Part shown: piece by piece, positions 27,321 to 36,409 of the stretch
How the letters are laid out: every line of letters starts with the position of its first letter
Position numbering within the stretch: position 1 is the first letter of the stretch
Source: CBDAQD01 sp965275905
Lineage (GTDB): Bacteria > Pseudomonadota > Alphaproteobacteria > Rhizobiales > JAJFHC01
Assembly (NCBI GenBank): GCA_965275905.1
Contig: CBDHYJ010000035.1
Coordinates: forward strand, 110,604 to 174,603
DNA: 64,000 nt
Direction: 5' to 3'
The notes under the pieces: model-generated
What the model was told of the DNA's origin: nothing
Databases searched by the model: none
The model's input: the letters and a program-made list of their open reading frames with translations, nothing else
Position numbers and translations under genes: made by a program

Positions 27321-28379
27321 TCAGGCGACCGCCACATCGAATTCGACGTCAGGATCAGTCTCGCATTTGACCATGTTTCGCCCGCCTTTCTTGGCGGCGT
27401 AAAGGCACTGGTCAGCGCGATTGATGAAATCTTCGGCACTCTCGCCAAGCCGGTACCGCGCGGCGCCGAACGACATCGTAATTGTGCCGAGATTTTCGCC
27501 GGTTGACTTCTTCACCAGTTCCTTGCCCTTGACGGTCTCGCGAATGTTGTTGCCCACCGCGACCGCGGACTGAAGATTGGTTGCCGGCAGGATGACTGCG
27601 AACTCCTCACCACCGTAACGCGCGGCAAAATCTCGGCCCTTGACGCTCGACTTCAGAGCATTGGCAACGAGACGGAGCACCTGGTCTCCTGTCTGGTGAC
27701 CCCATGTGTCATTGAATTTCTTGAAGAAATCGATATCTCCGACCAGCAGGCTCAACTCGTCTCCGGTCTGATTGGCCTCGCCGATCTTGGCATCGATGTA
27801 TTCGTCAAAATGCTTGCGGTTGGGGATGCCGGTCAGCTGATCGGTTCGGGACTCGCTCCTGACCGCATCAAGCAGAAGGTTGAGTTCGGCGATCTGCTGT
27901 TTTGACTCATTCAGACTATCCTCGAGCGCACGGTTGTTCCGGGACATATCCTTTGTGCTGGTCACAAGGACCTCGACGAGCTTGGTCAGCGTGACCCCGT
28001 CAACGTTTCCGCCAAGCTGGGCTGTAACCTCATCGAGAGATTCGCTGTACTTGCTGCTGCTGCCGGCCGCGTTGTCGAGCAGTGTAACAATGTGCTCAAC
28101 CTCGTCGCTGATTTTCAGGCCGATGTCGTCGACGGCGTCAACCTTCGGCTCCGGCCGTAGGAATTCCGCGAAGATTTGTTCCGCGTCGCTTTCGCTCAGT
28201 TGTCCCGAACCGCCAATTGCCGCGTTTACAGCTTCAACCAGTTCCTTGCTGTGACTGGAAATGTAACTGTACCAGAGTTCATAGTTCCTCGGGATTGGTG
28301 CCGACCGCTTATCGACCATGTATTGAAAGGCACGCCGCCCCTTGGACAGGCTTTGCTCAAAATCAACGATGTTAGTCAA
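27321..28379 (-). CDS. Diguanylate cyclase (GGDEF protein)
   Basis: A 352-residue cytosolic protein with a C-terminal GGDEF domain that makes c-di-GMP from GTP. The active site is RYGGEEF (residues 256-260 are GGEEF), with the metal site in GDIDFFKKFNDTWGH. The usual inhibitory-site RxxD just before it reads KGRD (247-250), so product inhibition is probably weak or absent. The N-terminal 150 residues (FEQSLSKGRRAFQYM onward) are helical with a coiled coil and no membrane segment; the input they sense is unknown. It converges on the suf operon. Confidence 0.92.
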   Translation of the reverse strand: MTNIVDFEQSLSKGRRAFQYMVDKRSAPIPRNYELWYSYISSHSKELVEAVNAAIGGSGQLSESDAEQIFAEFLRPEPKVDAVDDIGLKISDEVEHIVTLLDNAAGSSSKYSESLDEVTAQLGGNVDGVTLTKLVEVLVTSTKDMSRNNRALEDSLNESKQQIAELNLLLDAVRSESRTDQLTGIPNRKHFDEYIDAKIGEANQTGDELSLLVGDIDFFKKFNDTWGHQTGDQVLRLVANALKSSVKGRDFAARYGGEEFAVILPATNLQSAVAVGNNIRETVKGKELVKKSTGENLGTITMSFGAARYRLGESAEDFINRADQCLYAAKKGGRNMVKCETDPDVEFDVAVA

Positions 28380-28590
28380 CTGCCCGCATTCCCTATTTGC
28401 ACGATACGAATCGAACGCATCGTTGCTACCCCTACGAACGGAACCGTAGCGGCAGCGGGTTACATTTGAGTAAACCGGGGCGGTCTGATCGACATTTTTG
28501 CCTGAATTGTGCAGAAAAACCTAAACCGACCCGGTCCTGCGCCATGCTGTTCCGTATGGCGTCGGCGAATGCGGTCAATTCTGGCTGATT

Positions 28591-29985
28591 CTAGCGGGCG
28601 AGCCGGACCGAACGTTGCAGGAATGCAGGGATCTGGTCGCTGCCGCCGAACGGGCTTGCGTCCTTGTCTTTCTTCTTTTTGCCCTTGTCGGGCTGCTTGG
28701 GCTTCGCACCGCGGCGTTCGGCCGGCGGTTCAGCGGCGTCTTCCGTCGATTCAGCAACGGTATCCTGCGTCTTCTTCGGCGGGCCCGAGTCGGCCTTGCG
28801 CTTGTCGCTTCCCTTCCGGGCGCGGCGGCGCGGCTTCTCGTCGGACGGTCCTTTTTCCGGTGCTTCGCCACCATCAACCCACTCCAGTTTGATGGAGATG
28901 AGCTTTTCGATGGCAGCCAAGTACTTGGTATCCCGTGGCGTCACGATCGTGAAGGCGTGACCGGTCCGGCCGGCGCGTCCGGTCCGGCCGACGCGATGAA
29001 CGTAGTCTTCGGCGTTTATCGGGACATCGAAATTGAAGACATGGCTGACGTCCGGAATATCGAGGCCCCGGGCCGCTACGTCGCTCGCGACGAGCAGTTT
29101 GAACTCGTTATTGCGGAAACCGTCGAGCGTCTTCAGACGCGCGTGCTGGTCCATGTCACCGTGCAGGGCGCCGGCCTCGAACCCGTGTTTGCTGAGCGAG
29201 CGTTCGAGAATTGCCACATCGCGCTTGCGGTTGCAGAAGATGATGCCATTGCTGACCTCCTGGTCCCGGATGAGTTTCCGCAGAACCGCGCGTTTGTCGG
29301 ACTGCTCCGAGCCCGACCGCGCCAGCTTCTGAACCAGCGTCGCCGCCGTCGAACTGGGCCGGGCCGCCTCGATACGTGCAGGGTTCTGCAGGAAGGTCGA
29401 TGTCAGCCTCTGGATTTCCGGCGGCATCGTTGCCGAGAAGAACAGGGTCTGTCGTGTAAAGGGGATCAGCTTGAAGATCCGTTCGATGTCGGGAATGAAA
29501 CCCATATCGAGCATGCGGTCGGCTTCGTCGACCACCATGACTTCGACGCCGCTCAGCATCAGCTTGCCGCGCTCGAAATGATCAAGCAGCCGCCCGGGCG
29601 TCGCGATCAGGACATCCGCGCCACGGTCGAGCTTGCGGTCCTGTTCGGCGAACGACACGCCGCCGATCAGGAGGGCGATCGTGAGCTTGTGATTGACGCC
29701 GTAGGTATGAAAACTCTGCTCCACCTGCGCTGCGAGCTCACGGGTCGGCTCCAGGATGAGCGACCGCGGCATCCGCGCCCGTGCCCGGCCGCGTTCCAGC
29801 CGCGTGAGCATGGGCAGCGTGAAGGACGCGGTCTTGCCGGTCCCCGTCTGCGCGATGCCGAGCACGTCCCGGCCTTCGAGCGCTGTCGGGATTGCTTTTT
29901 CTTGAATTGGGGTAGGGGTCTCGTATCCCGCAGACTCTACCGCCGCGAGAACCTTCGGGCTCAAGCCAAGGTCAGAAAACTTCAT
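28591..29985 (-). CDS. rhlE: DEAD-box RNA helicase, RhlE type
   Basis: An ATP-dependent RNA helicase of about 464 residues. The Q-motif region is MKFSDLGLSPKVLAAVESAG; motif I is AQTGTGKTASF, motif II VDEADRMLDMG, motif III SATMP and motif VI HRVGRTGRAGRTG. The C-terminal 90 residues are Lys/Arg/Pro-rich and disordered, typical of RhlE-like helicases that help ribosome assembly or RNA decay with RNase E. The ATG at 29985 starts the conserved Q motif and has GGAGA before it; in-frame upstream starts up to 30087 add an unconserved tail. Confidence 0.93.
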   Translation of the reverse strand: MKFSDLGLSPKVLAAVESAGYETPTPIQEKAIPTALEGRDVLGIAQTGTGKTASFTLPMLTRLERGRARARMPRSLILEPTRELAAQVEQSFHTYGVNHKLTIALLIGGVSFAEQDRKLDRGADVLIATPGRLLDHFERGKLMLSGVEVMVVDEADRMLDMGFIPDIERIFKLIPFTRQTLFFSATMPPEIQRLTSTFLQNPARIEAARPSSTAATLVQKLARSGSEQSDKRAVLRKLIRDQEVSNGIIFCNRKRDVAILERSLSKHGFEAGALHGDMDQHARLKTLDGFRNNEFKLLVASDVAARGLDIPDVSHVFNFDVPINAEDYVHRVGRTGRAGRTGHAFTIVTPRDTKYLAAIEKLISIKLEWVDGGEAPEKGPSDEKPRRRARKGSDKRKADSGPPKKTQDTVAESTEDAAEPPAERRGAKPKQPDKGKKKKDKDASPFGGSDQIPAFLQRSVRLAR

Positions 29986-30249
29986 GCGTCTCCGTGCGAT
30001 CTGATCGGCGTAATCCATTCTAACTCGGACAACGGCCTTCCGTTGCCCCGACGCCGCATGACGATCCGCGCCCCCGCGACTCGCCATCCATCACGATTAC
30101 TGCGGAAAATAGGGCTTCAGATGCAATTGTCAAATCAGCAATGCCCCATTTTCGCGTCAAGGTGAAGTATTTCCCGATATTATGATTTACGAAGCTGACG
30201 GGCCCCGGGCGACTTTCGCTCCCCTGGCGGCGAAATGGGAGGTTATGGG

Positions 30250-30948
30250 ATGACGCGGTATCCGCTTCTGCTGGTTCCCGGATTGCTGTGTTCCGCGCGC
30301 CTGTTCGAGGCCCAGATCGCCGCGCTCGCGCCGGCCAACGAGATCGAGGTCGCGGACCACACCACGGCGGATACGATGGCGGGCGTGGCCGAGGCCATCC
30401 TCGCCGAAGCGCCCGATGAATTCACGCTGATCGGGCTTTCCATGGGCGGCTACATTGCCTTTGAAATTCTGCGCCAGGCGCCCGGCCGCGTGCGGCGGCT
30501 GGCACTCCTGGACACACAGGCCCGCGCCGACACGGATGACATCATCGCGAACAGGCGCCGGTTGCTGGACCTGGCGGACCGCGACGGCGCGGTCGCGGTG
30601 CAGCGGGAACTGTTGCCCAGGCTGATCCGGCAGGACAGGATCGGCGAGGAGCCGCTGACATCCGACATCCTGAAGATGGCGGATGAGGTCGGCGATGCCG
30701 GTTTCCGCAACCAGACGCATGCCATCATAGGCCGGCCGGACTCCCGCGACATGCTCGGCACGATCGCATGCCCGACGCTGATCATTGTCGGTGACCAGGA
30801 CATCCTGACGCCGCCAGACCGGTCGCGCGAAATGGCCGATGGCATCAAGGGCGCTGAGTTGCGGATCATCCCGGACTGCGGCCATCTCTCGACGATGGAA
30901 GCGCCCGACGCGGTCAACGCAATCCTGTCCGGCTGGCTTCAGTCCTGA
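30250..30948 (+). CDS. Alpha/beta hydrolase
   Basis: A 232-residue alpha/beta hydrolase. The N-terminus (YPLLLVPGLLCSARLF) gives the oxyanion-hole strand, LIGLSMGGYIAFEIL holds the catalytic Ser, VGDQDILTPP the Asp and PDCGHLSTME the His. Related proteins are esterases or lactone hydrolases; the substrate is unknown. GGGAGG sits eight bases before the ATG at 30250, favouring it over the in-frame ATG at 30235. Its end overlaps the convergent reductase gene by 10 bases. Confidence 0.88.
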   Translation: MTRYPLLLVPGLLCSARLFEAQIAALAPANEIEVADHTTADTMAGVAEAILAEAPDEFTLIGLSMGGYIAFEILRQAPGRVRRLALLDTQARADTDDIIANRRRLLDLADRDGAVAVQRELLPRLIRQDRIGEEPLTSDILKMADEVGDAGFRNQTHAIIGRPDSRDMLGTIACPTLIIVGDQDILTPPDRSREMADGIKGAELRIIPDCGHLSTMEAPDAVNAILSGWLQS

Positions 30949-31724
30949 TCGGTCTGGAGTTTCTCCAGCACCGCATCGAAGGCTGCCTCCCACGCGGCGA
31001 ACGTGTCCCGGTCCCTGAGCACGCCGAGGCCGTGCCCGGTGATGCTGCCCGGCAGGCAGAGGTCGTCGACGAGCGCGCCGATCGGCAGGCTTGTGTCATC
31101 GCGCACCGTCGTCGCCGCCGCACGCGTCATCTGCGCAACCAGCAGCCGCGCCTGGTCCGGATCGAGGCCCGCCGCTGCGGTCTTGTCCGTCACCGCGCCG
31201 ATCAGCGCCTGCACCCAGCCGTAATAGGCGGCGATCACGCTGGCGGCTTCGAACTGGTCCTCACGCCTGAGCGGGATCACCGGGCCGAACACCTCGAGCA
31301 GGTCGCGCGCCCAGCCGGTCTCCGGAAAAAGGCAGGTCGGGCTTTCGCCGTACTGCCCCGCCGTCACCGGCATCGCGCGTATGATTTCCGCCGGCGCGGC
31401 GTGGGCGGCGAACGTCTCCAGCGGGACGCCGGCGCAGAACGAGACCAGACGGTGCTCTTCGGTCCACGGTGCACCGCCGAGCGCGTCGGCGACCTGAAAC
31501 GGCCGCACGGAGACGAGGATGGTCCGGCTGCGCGCGACGAGGTCGGCATTGTCGGCGGCGATATCGATACCGTGGTCGCGGGCGAGTTTGGCGCTCGAGT
31601 CCGTGCCGCGCGGAGAGAGCAGCAGGCGGGCGGATCCGAATTTTTCGGCCAGAGTAGGCACCAGATGGCGTGCAAGGTGTCCGACGCCTAATATGCCAAT
31701 GATATCAGTATTTTGTGCGGTCAT
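30939..31724 (-). CDS. Pyrroline-5-carboxylate reductase-like NAD(P)-dependent protein
   Basis: A 261-residue protein of the ProC fold. The N-terminus IIGILGVGHLARHLVPTL is a Rossmann dinucleotide-binding loop; the C-terminal half keeps the ProC dimerisation helices, with LPGSITGHGLGVL in place of the usual SPGGTT loop. ProC enzymes reduce cyclic imines such as P5C; the divergence and context suggest another imine or keto substrate. The start overlaps the stop of the B12 mutase-like gene by four bases (ATGA), so the two are translated together. Whether it serves proline synthesis is doubtful. Confidence 0.8.
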   Translation of the reverse strand: MTAQNTDIIGILGVGHLARHLVPTLAEKFGSARLLLSPRGTDSSAKLARDHGIDIAADNADLVARSRTILVSVRPFQVADALGGAPWTEEHRLVSFCAGVPLETFAAHAAPAEIIRAMPVTAGQYGESPTCLFPETGWARDLLEVFGPVIPLRREDQFEAASVIAAYYGWVQALIGAVTDKTAAAGLDPDQARLLVAQMTRAAATTVRDDTSLPIGALVDDLCLPGSITGHGLGVLRDRDTFAAWEAAFDAVLEKLQTDQD

Positions 31725-33460
31725 TTTGAATCACTTTTGGAGTTGAGCAATGCGGGCACGGCATCGGCGACAGTGCGGCACACGACGGCCCCGGCGTCTT
31801 CCAGTTTATCGCTGACATCGACCGGCAGGCTGGTGTTGGAGCCGGGCGGGATCTGGTTGAGCCGTCCGCCGATCAGGACCGGCAGGTCGAGACCGCGCTG
31901 CCCGAGCGCGGCTTTCAACTCGGTGAAGAAACGCAGCGCCACGCCGTTATAGGTCGAGAGCGCGATGGCGTCGGGCCAAACCTCGGCGGCACGCTCGGCG
32001 AGCACGTCCGGGTCGACCGAAACGCCGCCGTCGGCAGTGCCGATCCCGAGCTGGGCGAAGGCCTCGTCGACCAGCAGCTTGCCGTGTTCGTGCACGTCGG
32101 TCGTGGCGACCAGCACCGTAAGCCCGGCGGCCTTGAGGGCGGCGCGGTCGGCTTCGGCAATCAGCGCAACCTCGTCCTTGGCGTGGGCGATGACGCTCTC
32201 GCGGATGTCGGCGCTCGCGACAGGGGCGTCCGCCGGGGCGCCGAACGCCCGCTCCAGCGCCCGCCCGCCGATCCGCCTCAAGGAGAGAAGCATCTCGAAC
32301 GGGTTGCCGGTGTCGATGCCGGCTTCCGTGAGCCCCGCCATGGTCCGGTCGAAGAAGGCGCGTCCGCCGGTGACGATCCGGTCGGCCATCTCTGTCACCG
32401 CCTCATCACTGATCAGCGGTGCGTATCCCTCCGCGTGGTCGACCAACCGCCCGGCGAAGAGCTGCGCGTCGATGATCTCGGCGATGTCGGGGATGCGCTC
32501 GTTCTCGCGCACCGGCACCGGGTTGATGGCGTGGCCGGAAGGCGCGGACATTTGCGCGGCGATGTCCGCCAGCAGATAGCTTGAAAGCGCGGCGTAGTTT
32601 TCCGCATCCCCGCCGCGGTAGCTCACGGTGTTGCCATAGACCATTGTGCCCGGTGTCTCGTTCACGGTGCCGAGCGCGCGCTGGAACGCCATGCGCTTGA
32701 GCGGGTCAGAGAAATGATGGCCGAAGCAGTGGGAGAGCCGCGCGCCGATCAGCGTTTTGACGATATGCTTTTCGATGAGCACGGCGCCGAGCGACGAGGC
32801 AAGGTCGGTGAAGAGCGCGGCGAAGCCGTCGTCCAGGTTCGAGTGCACCAGCACGTCCACCGGCTGGGCCGCGATCAGGCCGAGGGCCGTGAGCGTCGCT
32901 TCGGTCGCCGCCACGTCGTCGCGCACGCCCGGCAGGCGGAAGGTGAAATACTGGCCGAGATTGCCGATCGCCGTGGAGCCGGCGGCAAGGGCTGATGCCG
33001 TGTTCTCGACCGCGGCCGGGAACCCGAGCACGAAGTCGCCGAAATGCGCCGCCACCGGCGCCTGCGCCGTCAGGCAGGCGAAGTATTCCGGGCCGTCGAG
33101 GATGAGACCTGTCCCGGTCGGCCGGCCCTCCCGGTCGTCGCGCGCGTAGCCCATCGACCAGTCGAGGCAGATGCCGTAGCGGTCAACGGTGACGCCCTTC
33201 CTGGCGCAGGTCTCGAAGATTTCCGCGTATGCGTCCCTCGACTTCGCCGGATCGCGGAAGCCCACCTGGGCGTGCTGCATGATCCGGTCATTTGCCATGG
33301 CCGTCTGCTTGAAGGCGAATTCGCTGTCGACGGCGTGTTCTTTCAGGAACGGGCAGGGACCGACGGTCCAGTCGCGGGCGAGCGCGCGGCCGTGCGCCAG
33401 GGTCGCCTCGGCGTCCGGCAGCTCCGGTTCGGGCAGGATGGTCTTGCGGTCAATCGGCAT
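31721..33460 (-). CDS. Cobalamin-dependent mutase-like protein (barrel domain fused to B12-binding domain)
   Basis: A 579-residue protein. The C-terminal ~130 residues form a B12-binding Rossmann domain: TTDVHEHGKLL holds the DxHxxG motif (Asp455, His457, Gly460) for base-off cobalamin, with ALSTYNG and VLIGGRLNQIP completing the pattern. The N-terminal ~440 residues look like the TIM-barrel catalytic part of carbon-skeleton or amino mutases, resembling the glutamate mutase E subunit most (GTVNETPG, RENERIPDIAEIIDAQL), but identity is low by eye. In glutamate mutase the two parts are separate subunits; here they are fused. It is followed by the coupled P5C-reductase-like gene. Substrate unknown. 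Confidence 0.65.
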   Translation of the reverse strand: MPIDRKTILPEPELPDAEATLAHGRALARDWTVGPCPFLKEHAVDSEFAFKQTAMANDRIMQHAQVGFRDPAKSRDAYAEIFETCARKGVTVDRYGICLDWSMGYARDDREGRPTGTGLILDGPEYFACLTAQAPVAAHFGDFVLGFPAAVENTASALAAGSTAIGNLGQYFTFRLPGVRDDVAATEATLTALGLIAAQPVDVLVHSNLDDGFAALFTDLASSLGAVLIEKHIVKTLIGARLSHCFGHHFSDPLKRMAFQRALGTVNETPGTMVYGNTVSYRGGDAENYAALSSYLLADIAAQMSAPSGHAINPVPVRENERIPDIAEIIDAQLFAGRLVDHAEGYAPLISDEAVTEMADRIVTGGRAFFDRTMAGLTEAGIDTGNPFEMLLSLRRIGGRALERAFGAPADAPVASADIRESVIAHAKDEVALIAEADRAALKAAGLTVLVATTDVHEHGKLLVDEAFAQLGIGTADGGVSVDPDVLAERAAEVWPDAIALSTYNGVALRFFTELKAALGQRGLDLPVLIGGRLNQIPPGSNTSLPVDVSDKLEDAGAVVCRTVADAVPALLNSKSDSK

Positions 33461-33541
33461 GGCGGGCGGTTCTTCTCATCGGCCCGGCAGCTTAGGGGGT
33501 AATGCGGCTGAGGTGAATGGGAAGAACACGTCTACCATCCA

Positions 33542-33629
33542 CGTTCCCTGGACCTGATCCAGGGCCCATTGGCGGGTGCTGCAGTTTGATGATGTGGTAA
33601 ATGGGCCCCGGCTCGGAGGCCGGGGAACG
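33542..33629. repeat. Type 1 intergenic palindromic repeat, copy 1
   Basis: About 88 bp. The left arm starts CGTTCCCTGGACC and ends GGGCCCATT; the right arm starts AATGGGCCCCGG and ends CCGGGGAACG, so the arms are imperfect inverted copies. Each arm also folds into its own small hairpin. The middle (GGCGGGTGCTGCAGT region) is shared with the other copies. Confidence 0.85.
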
Positions 33630-33658
33630 CTATGCGGAGGGCCGGATGCTCACCTTCG

Positions 33659-33751
33659 CGTTTCCCGGGCATTGACCATTCCGGGACCCATTGGCAGACG
33701 CTGCGGTCTGACGAGGGTATAAATGGCCCCCGGCTCGGTGGCCCGGGAACG
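33659..33751. repeat. Type 1 intergenic palindromic repeat, copy 2
   Basis: The same element as at 33542: CGTTTCCCGGGC on the left, CCCATTGGCAGACGCTGCGG in the middle, GGCCCGGGAACG on the right. It ends just before the stop of the GIY-YIG gene and could act as a bidirectional RNA hairpin. Confidence 0.85.
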
Positions 33752-33756
33752 ATTCT

Positions 33757-34047
33757 TTATAACTGGAGATCTTCCAACAGGTCGCGCCAGTCAGGGTTGT
33801 CGCGCTCGATGAGTTCGATCTTCCAGGCGCGCTTCCAGCCTTTCAGTGCCTTCTCCCGCCGTCGCGCGGTGGCGACGTCGTCGAATGGTTCCGCGTGGAC
33901 GAGGCGGTGCACACGGTACTTTGCGGTGAAACCACTCGCGTCGCCGTTCTTATGTTGCAAGATGCGCTGCGGAAGGTTTGTCGTTACGCCCACATAGAGC
34001 GTTCCGTTCTTGCGGCTGGCGAGAATGTAAACATAGGCCTCGGCCAT
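33757..34047 (-). CDS. GIY-YIG nuclease superfamily protein
   Basis: A 96-residue single-domain protein: AYVYILASRKNGTLYVGVTT is the GIY-YIG core (YVYIL and LYVGVT), followed by ARRREKALKGWKRAWKIELI with the conserved Arg and Glu. It belongs to the UPF0213/YhbQ-like small GIY-YIG group, whose role in cells is unclear. AAGGA precedes the ATG. The frame is open for 1 kb upstream into parE, but that part is an out-of-frame shadow. The gene is flanked on both sides by type 1 palindromic repeats, which suggests local mobility. Confidence 0.88.
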   Translation of the reverse strand: MAEAYVYILASRKNGTLYVGVTTNLPQRILQHKNGDASGFTAKYRVHRLVHAEPFDDVATARRREKALKGWKRAWKIELIERDNPDWRDLLEDLQL

Positions 34048-34117
34048 GACGTGTCCTTGTTCCGTTTGAAAAGGATACGGATGCGCGGGCCACTTTCCGT
34101 CGGCTGTAACATCGCCC

Positions 34118-34206
34118 CGTTTCCCGGGCTTTGACCCGGGACCCATTGGCGGATGCTGCGGTCTGACGAGGGGTAAAATGGGCCCCGGCTCGAAGGCCGG
34201 GGAACG
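34118..34206. repeat. Type 1 intergenic palindromic repeat, copy 3
   Basis: CGTTTCCCGGGCTTTGACCC on the left, then CCCATTGGCGGATGCTGCGG, then AATGGGCCCCGGCTC and CCGGGGAACG on the right. It lies between parE and the GIY-YIG gene, downstream of parE. Confidence 0.85.
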
Positions 34207-34244
34207 CATCATTTTGGCGACGAGGCCGGGCTGATGCCCGCCTG

Positions 34245-36287
34245 TCAGATATCCAGCTCTTCCACGAACGCGGCGTTGTCCTGGATGAAGCGGAAGCGGG
34301 CTTCGGGCTTGTTGCCCATGAGCTGGTCGACGGTCTTCGACGTCGTGGTGCGGTCGTCCTCGGCGACGGCGACGCGCAGCAGCGTGCGCGTGTCGCGCTT
34401 CATGGTCGTTTCCTTCAATTGCGCAGGCAACATCTCGCCCAGGCCCTTGAACCGGCCGATGTCGATCTTGCCGCGGCCCTTGAACTCGGTCTCCAGCAGC
34501 TCGTCCTTGTGGGCGTCGTCGCGCGCATAGAGCGTCTTGCCGCCCTGCGTGATGCGGTAGAGCGGCGGCACGGCGAGATAGAGATGCCCGTTGTCGATGA
34601 GCTGCGGCATCTGCCGGTAGAAGAAGGTGATGAGCAGCGAGGCGATATGCGCGCCGTCGACATCGGCGTCGGTCATGATGATGACCTTCTCGTAGCGCAG
34701 GTCGTCGTCGCGGTAGCGCGAGCCCGTGCCGCAGCCGAGCGCCTGGGTCAGGTCGGAAATCTGCTGGTTCTGCGCCATCTTGCCCGCGGTCGCGTTGGCG
34801 ACGTTGAGGATCTTGCCGCGCAAGGGGAGCACGGCCTGGGTCTTGCGGTCGCGCGCCTGCTTGGCGGAGCCGCCCGCCGAGTCGCCCTCGACGATGAAGA
34901 TCTCCGAGCCCGACGCCGCGTTCTGCGAGCAGTCGGCGAGCTTGCCCGGCAGGCGCAGCTTGCGCACGGCGGACTTGCGGTTGATCTCGCGCTCCTGGCG
35001 GCGGCGCGCGCGCTCCTCCGCACGGTCGATCACCCATTCGAGCAGCCGGTTGGCCTGGTTCGGGTTGGCGGTGAGCCAGTGGTCGAAATGGTCGCGGATG
35101 GCGGTATCGACGATCTTGGTCGCCTCGACGGTGGCGAGCTTCTCCTTGGTCTGGCCCTGGAACTCCGGCTCCCGGATGAAGACCGAGAGCATCGCCCCGG
35201 CCGAACCGACGACGTCCTCCGCCGTGATCTGCTGGGCCTTCTTGTTGCCGGCAAGCTCGCCATAGGCCTTGAGGCCCCGGTTGAGCGCGCCGCGCAGGCC
35301 GGCTTCATGAGTGCCGCCTTCGACGGTCGGCACCGTGTTGCAGTAGGAGTTGAGGAAGCCGTCCGCGCCGCCGAACCAGGCGATCGCCCATTCGACCGAG
35401 CCGTGACCGCCCTTCTTCTCGACCTTGCCGGCGAAGATCTCCGGCGTCACCAGCGTCTTGCCGTCAAGCTGCGCGCCCAGATAGTCCTTCAGGCCGCCCG
35501 GGAAGTGCAGCGTCGCCTTTTCCGGCGTCTCGTCCTTTTCGCCGATCAGCGACGGGTCGCACGACCAGCGGATCTCGACCCCGCCGAAGAGATAGGCCTT
35601 GGAGCGGGCCATCTTGTAGAGCCGCGCGGGCCTGAACGCCGCGCCCTTGCCGAAGATCTCGGCATCGGGCAGGAAGCGCACCTTCGTGCCGCGCCGGTTG
35701 TTGATCTTGCCGAGCTTCTCGAGCTTGCCGTCGGGCAGCCCCCGCGTGAAGGTCTGGCGGTAGAGCTGCTGCGACCGCGCGACCTCGACCTCGAGCGTCT
35801 GGCTGAGCGCGTTCACCACCGAAACGCCGACGCCGTGCAGGCCGCCGGAGGTCTCGTAGACCTTGGAATCGAACTTGCCGCCCGCATGCAGCGTGGTCAG
35901 GATCACCTCGAGCGCGGACTTTTCCTTGAACTTCGGGTGCGGATCGACGGGAATCCCGCGGCCGTTGTCGGTCACGGTCAGGTGGCCGTCAGCCTCGAGC
36001 GACACCTCGATCCAGGACGCATGCCCCGCGACCGCCTCGTCCATGGAGTTGTCGATCACCTCGGCGAAGAGATGGTGCAGGGCCTTTTCGTCCGTGCCGC
36101 CGATATACATGCCCGGGCGGCGGCGGACCGGTTCCAGGCCTTCGAGGACCTCGATATCGGCGGCCGTATAGGCTGCGTCGTCGTCCCGAGCCGGATGGCG
36201 CGCACGCGCCTTGCCTTTGCCCTTCTTGGGCGCATCAGGGGTCATGTCTTTGTCGAACTTACCGAACAGATCGTGAGTGTTTGCCAT
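34245..36287 (-). CDS. parE: DNA topoisomerase IV subunit B
   Basis: A 680-residue type IIA topoisomerase B subunit that works with ParC to unlink daughter chromosomes. The GHKL ATPase shows EVIDNSMDEAVAG, DNGRGIPVD and GLHGVGVSVVNALS; the TOPRIM domain shows IVEGDSAGGSAKQARDR, LPLRGKILNVANA and IIMTDADVDGAHI. The GKILNV block and the length favour ParE over GyrB. The ATG at 36287 has AAGGCGG before it and is preferred to the in-frame ATG at 36317. parC is not in the window. Confidence 0.94.
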   Translation of the reverse strand: MANTHDLFGKFDKDMTPDAPKKGKGKARARHPARDDDAAYTAADIEVLEGLEPVRRRPGMYIGGTDEKALHHLFAEVIDNSMDEAVAGHASWIEVSLEADGHLTVTDNGRGIPVDPHPKFKEKSALEVILTTLHAGGKFDSKVYETSGGLHGVGVSVVNALSQTLEVEVARSQQLYRQTFTRGLPDGKLEKLGKINNRRGTKVRFLPDAEIFGKGAAFRPARLYKMARSKAYLFGGVEIRWSCDPSLIGEKDETPEKATLHFPGGLKDYLGAQLDGKTLVTPEIFAGKVEKKGGHGSVEWAIAWFGGADGFLNSYCNTVPTVEGGTHEAGLRGALNRGLKAYGELAGNKKAQQITAEDVVGSAGAMLSVFIREPEFQGQTKEKLATVEATKIVDTAIRDHFDHWLTANPNQANRLLEWVIDRAEERARRRQEREINRKSAVRKLRLPGKLADCSQNAASGSEIFIVEGDSAGGSAKQARDRKTQAVLPLRGKILNVANATAGKMAQNQQISDLTQALGCGTGSRYRDDDLRYEKVIIMTDADVDGAHIASLLITFFYRQMPQLIDNGHLYLAVPPLYRITQGGKTLYARDDAHKDELLETEFKGRGKIDIGRFKGLGEMLPAQLKETTMKRDTRTLLRVAVAEDDRTTTSKTVDQLMGNKPEARFRFIQDNAAFVEELDI

Positions 36288-36409
36288 GCCGCCTTGGTCA
36301 AAATATGGGGCCGCCAAAAAGGCGTGCCGGACGAATCAGTCACTATGGTTGCATCCCGTCCTTATGAGGGCGAGGGGCTTGATTGGCAAGTCCACAGGGT
36401 AATACGGCG

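Larger units (their letters stand above)
33461..33756. other. Intergenic region filled by two palindromic repeats
   Basis: Nearly 300 bases without a gene. Apart from about 80 bases next to the mutase start, it consists of the two repeat elements at 33542-33629 and 33659-33751. Confidence 0.7.

Noticed and set aside
33757..35037. A 426-codon frame joining the GIY-YIG protein to sequence inside parE
   Set aside because: Only the last 96 codons look like protein. The rest is an out-of-frame reading of parE and a palindromic repeat; a good start and SD exist at 34047.
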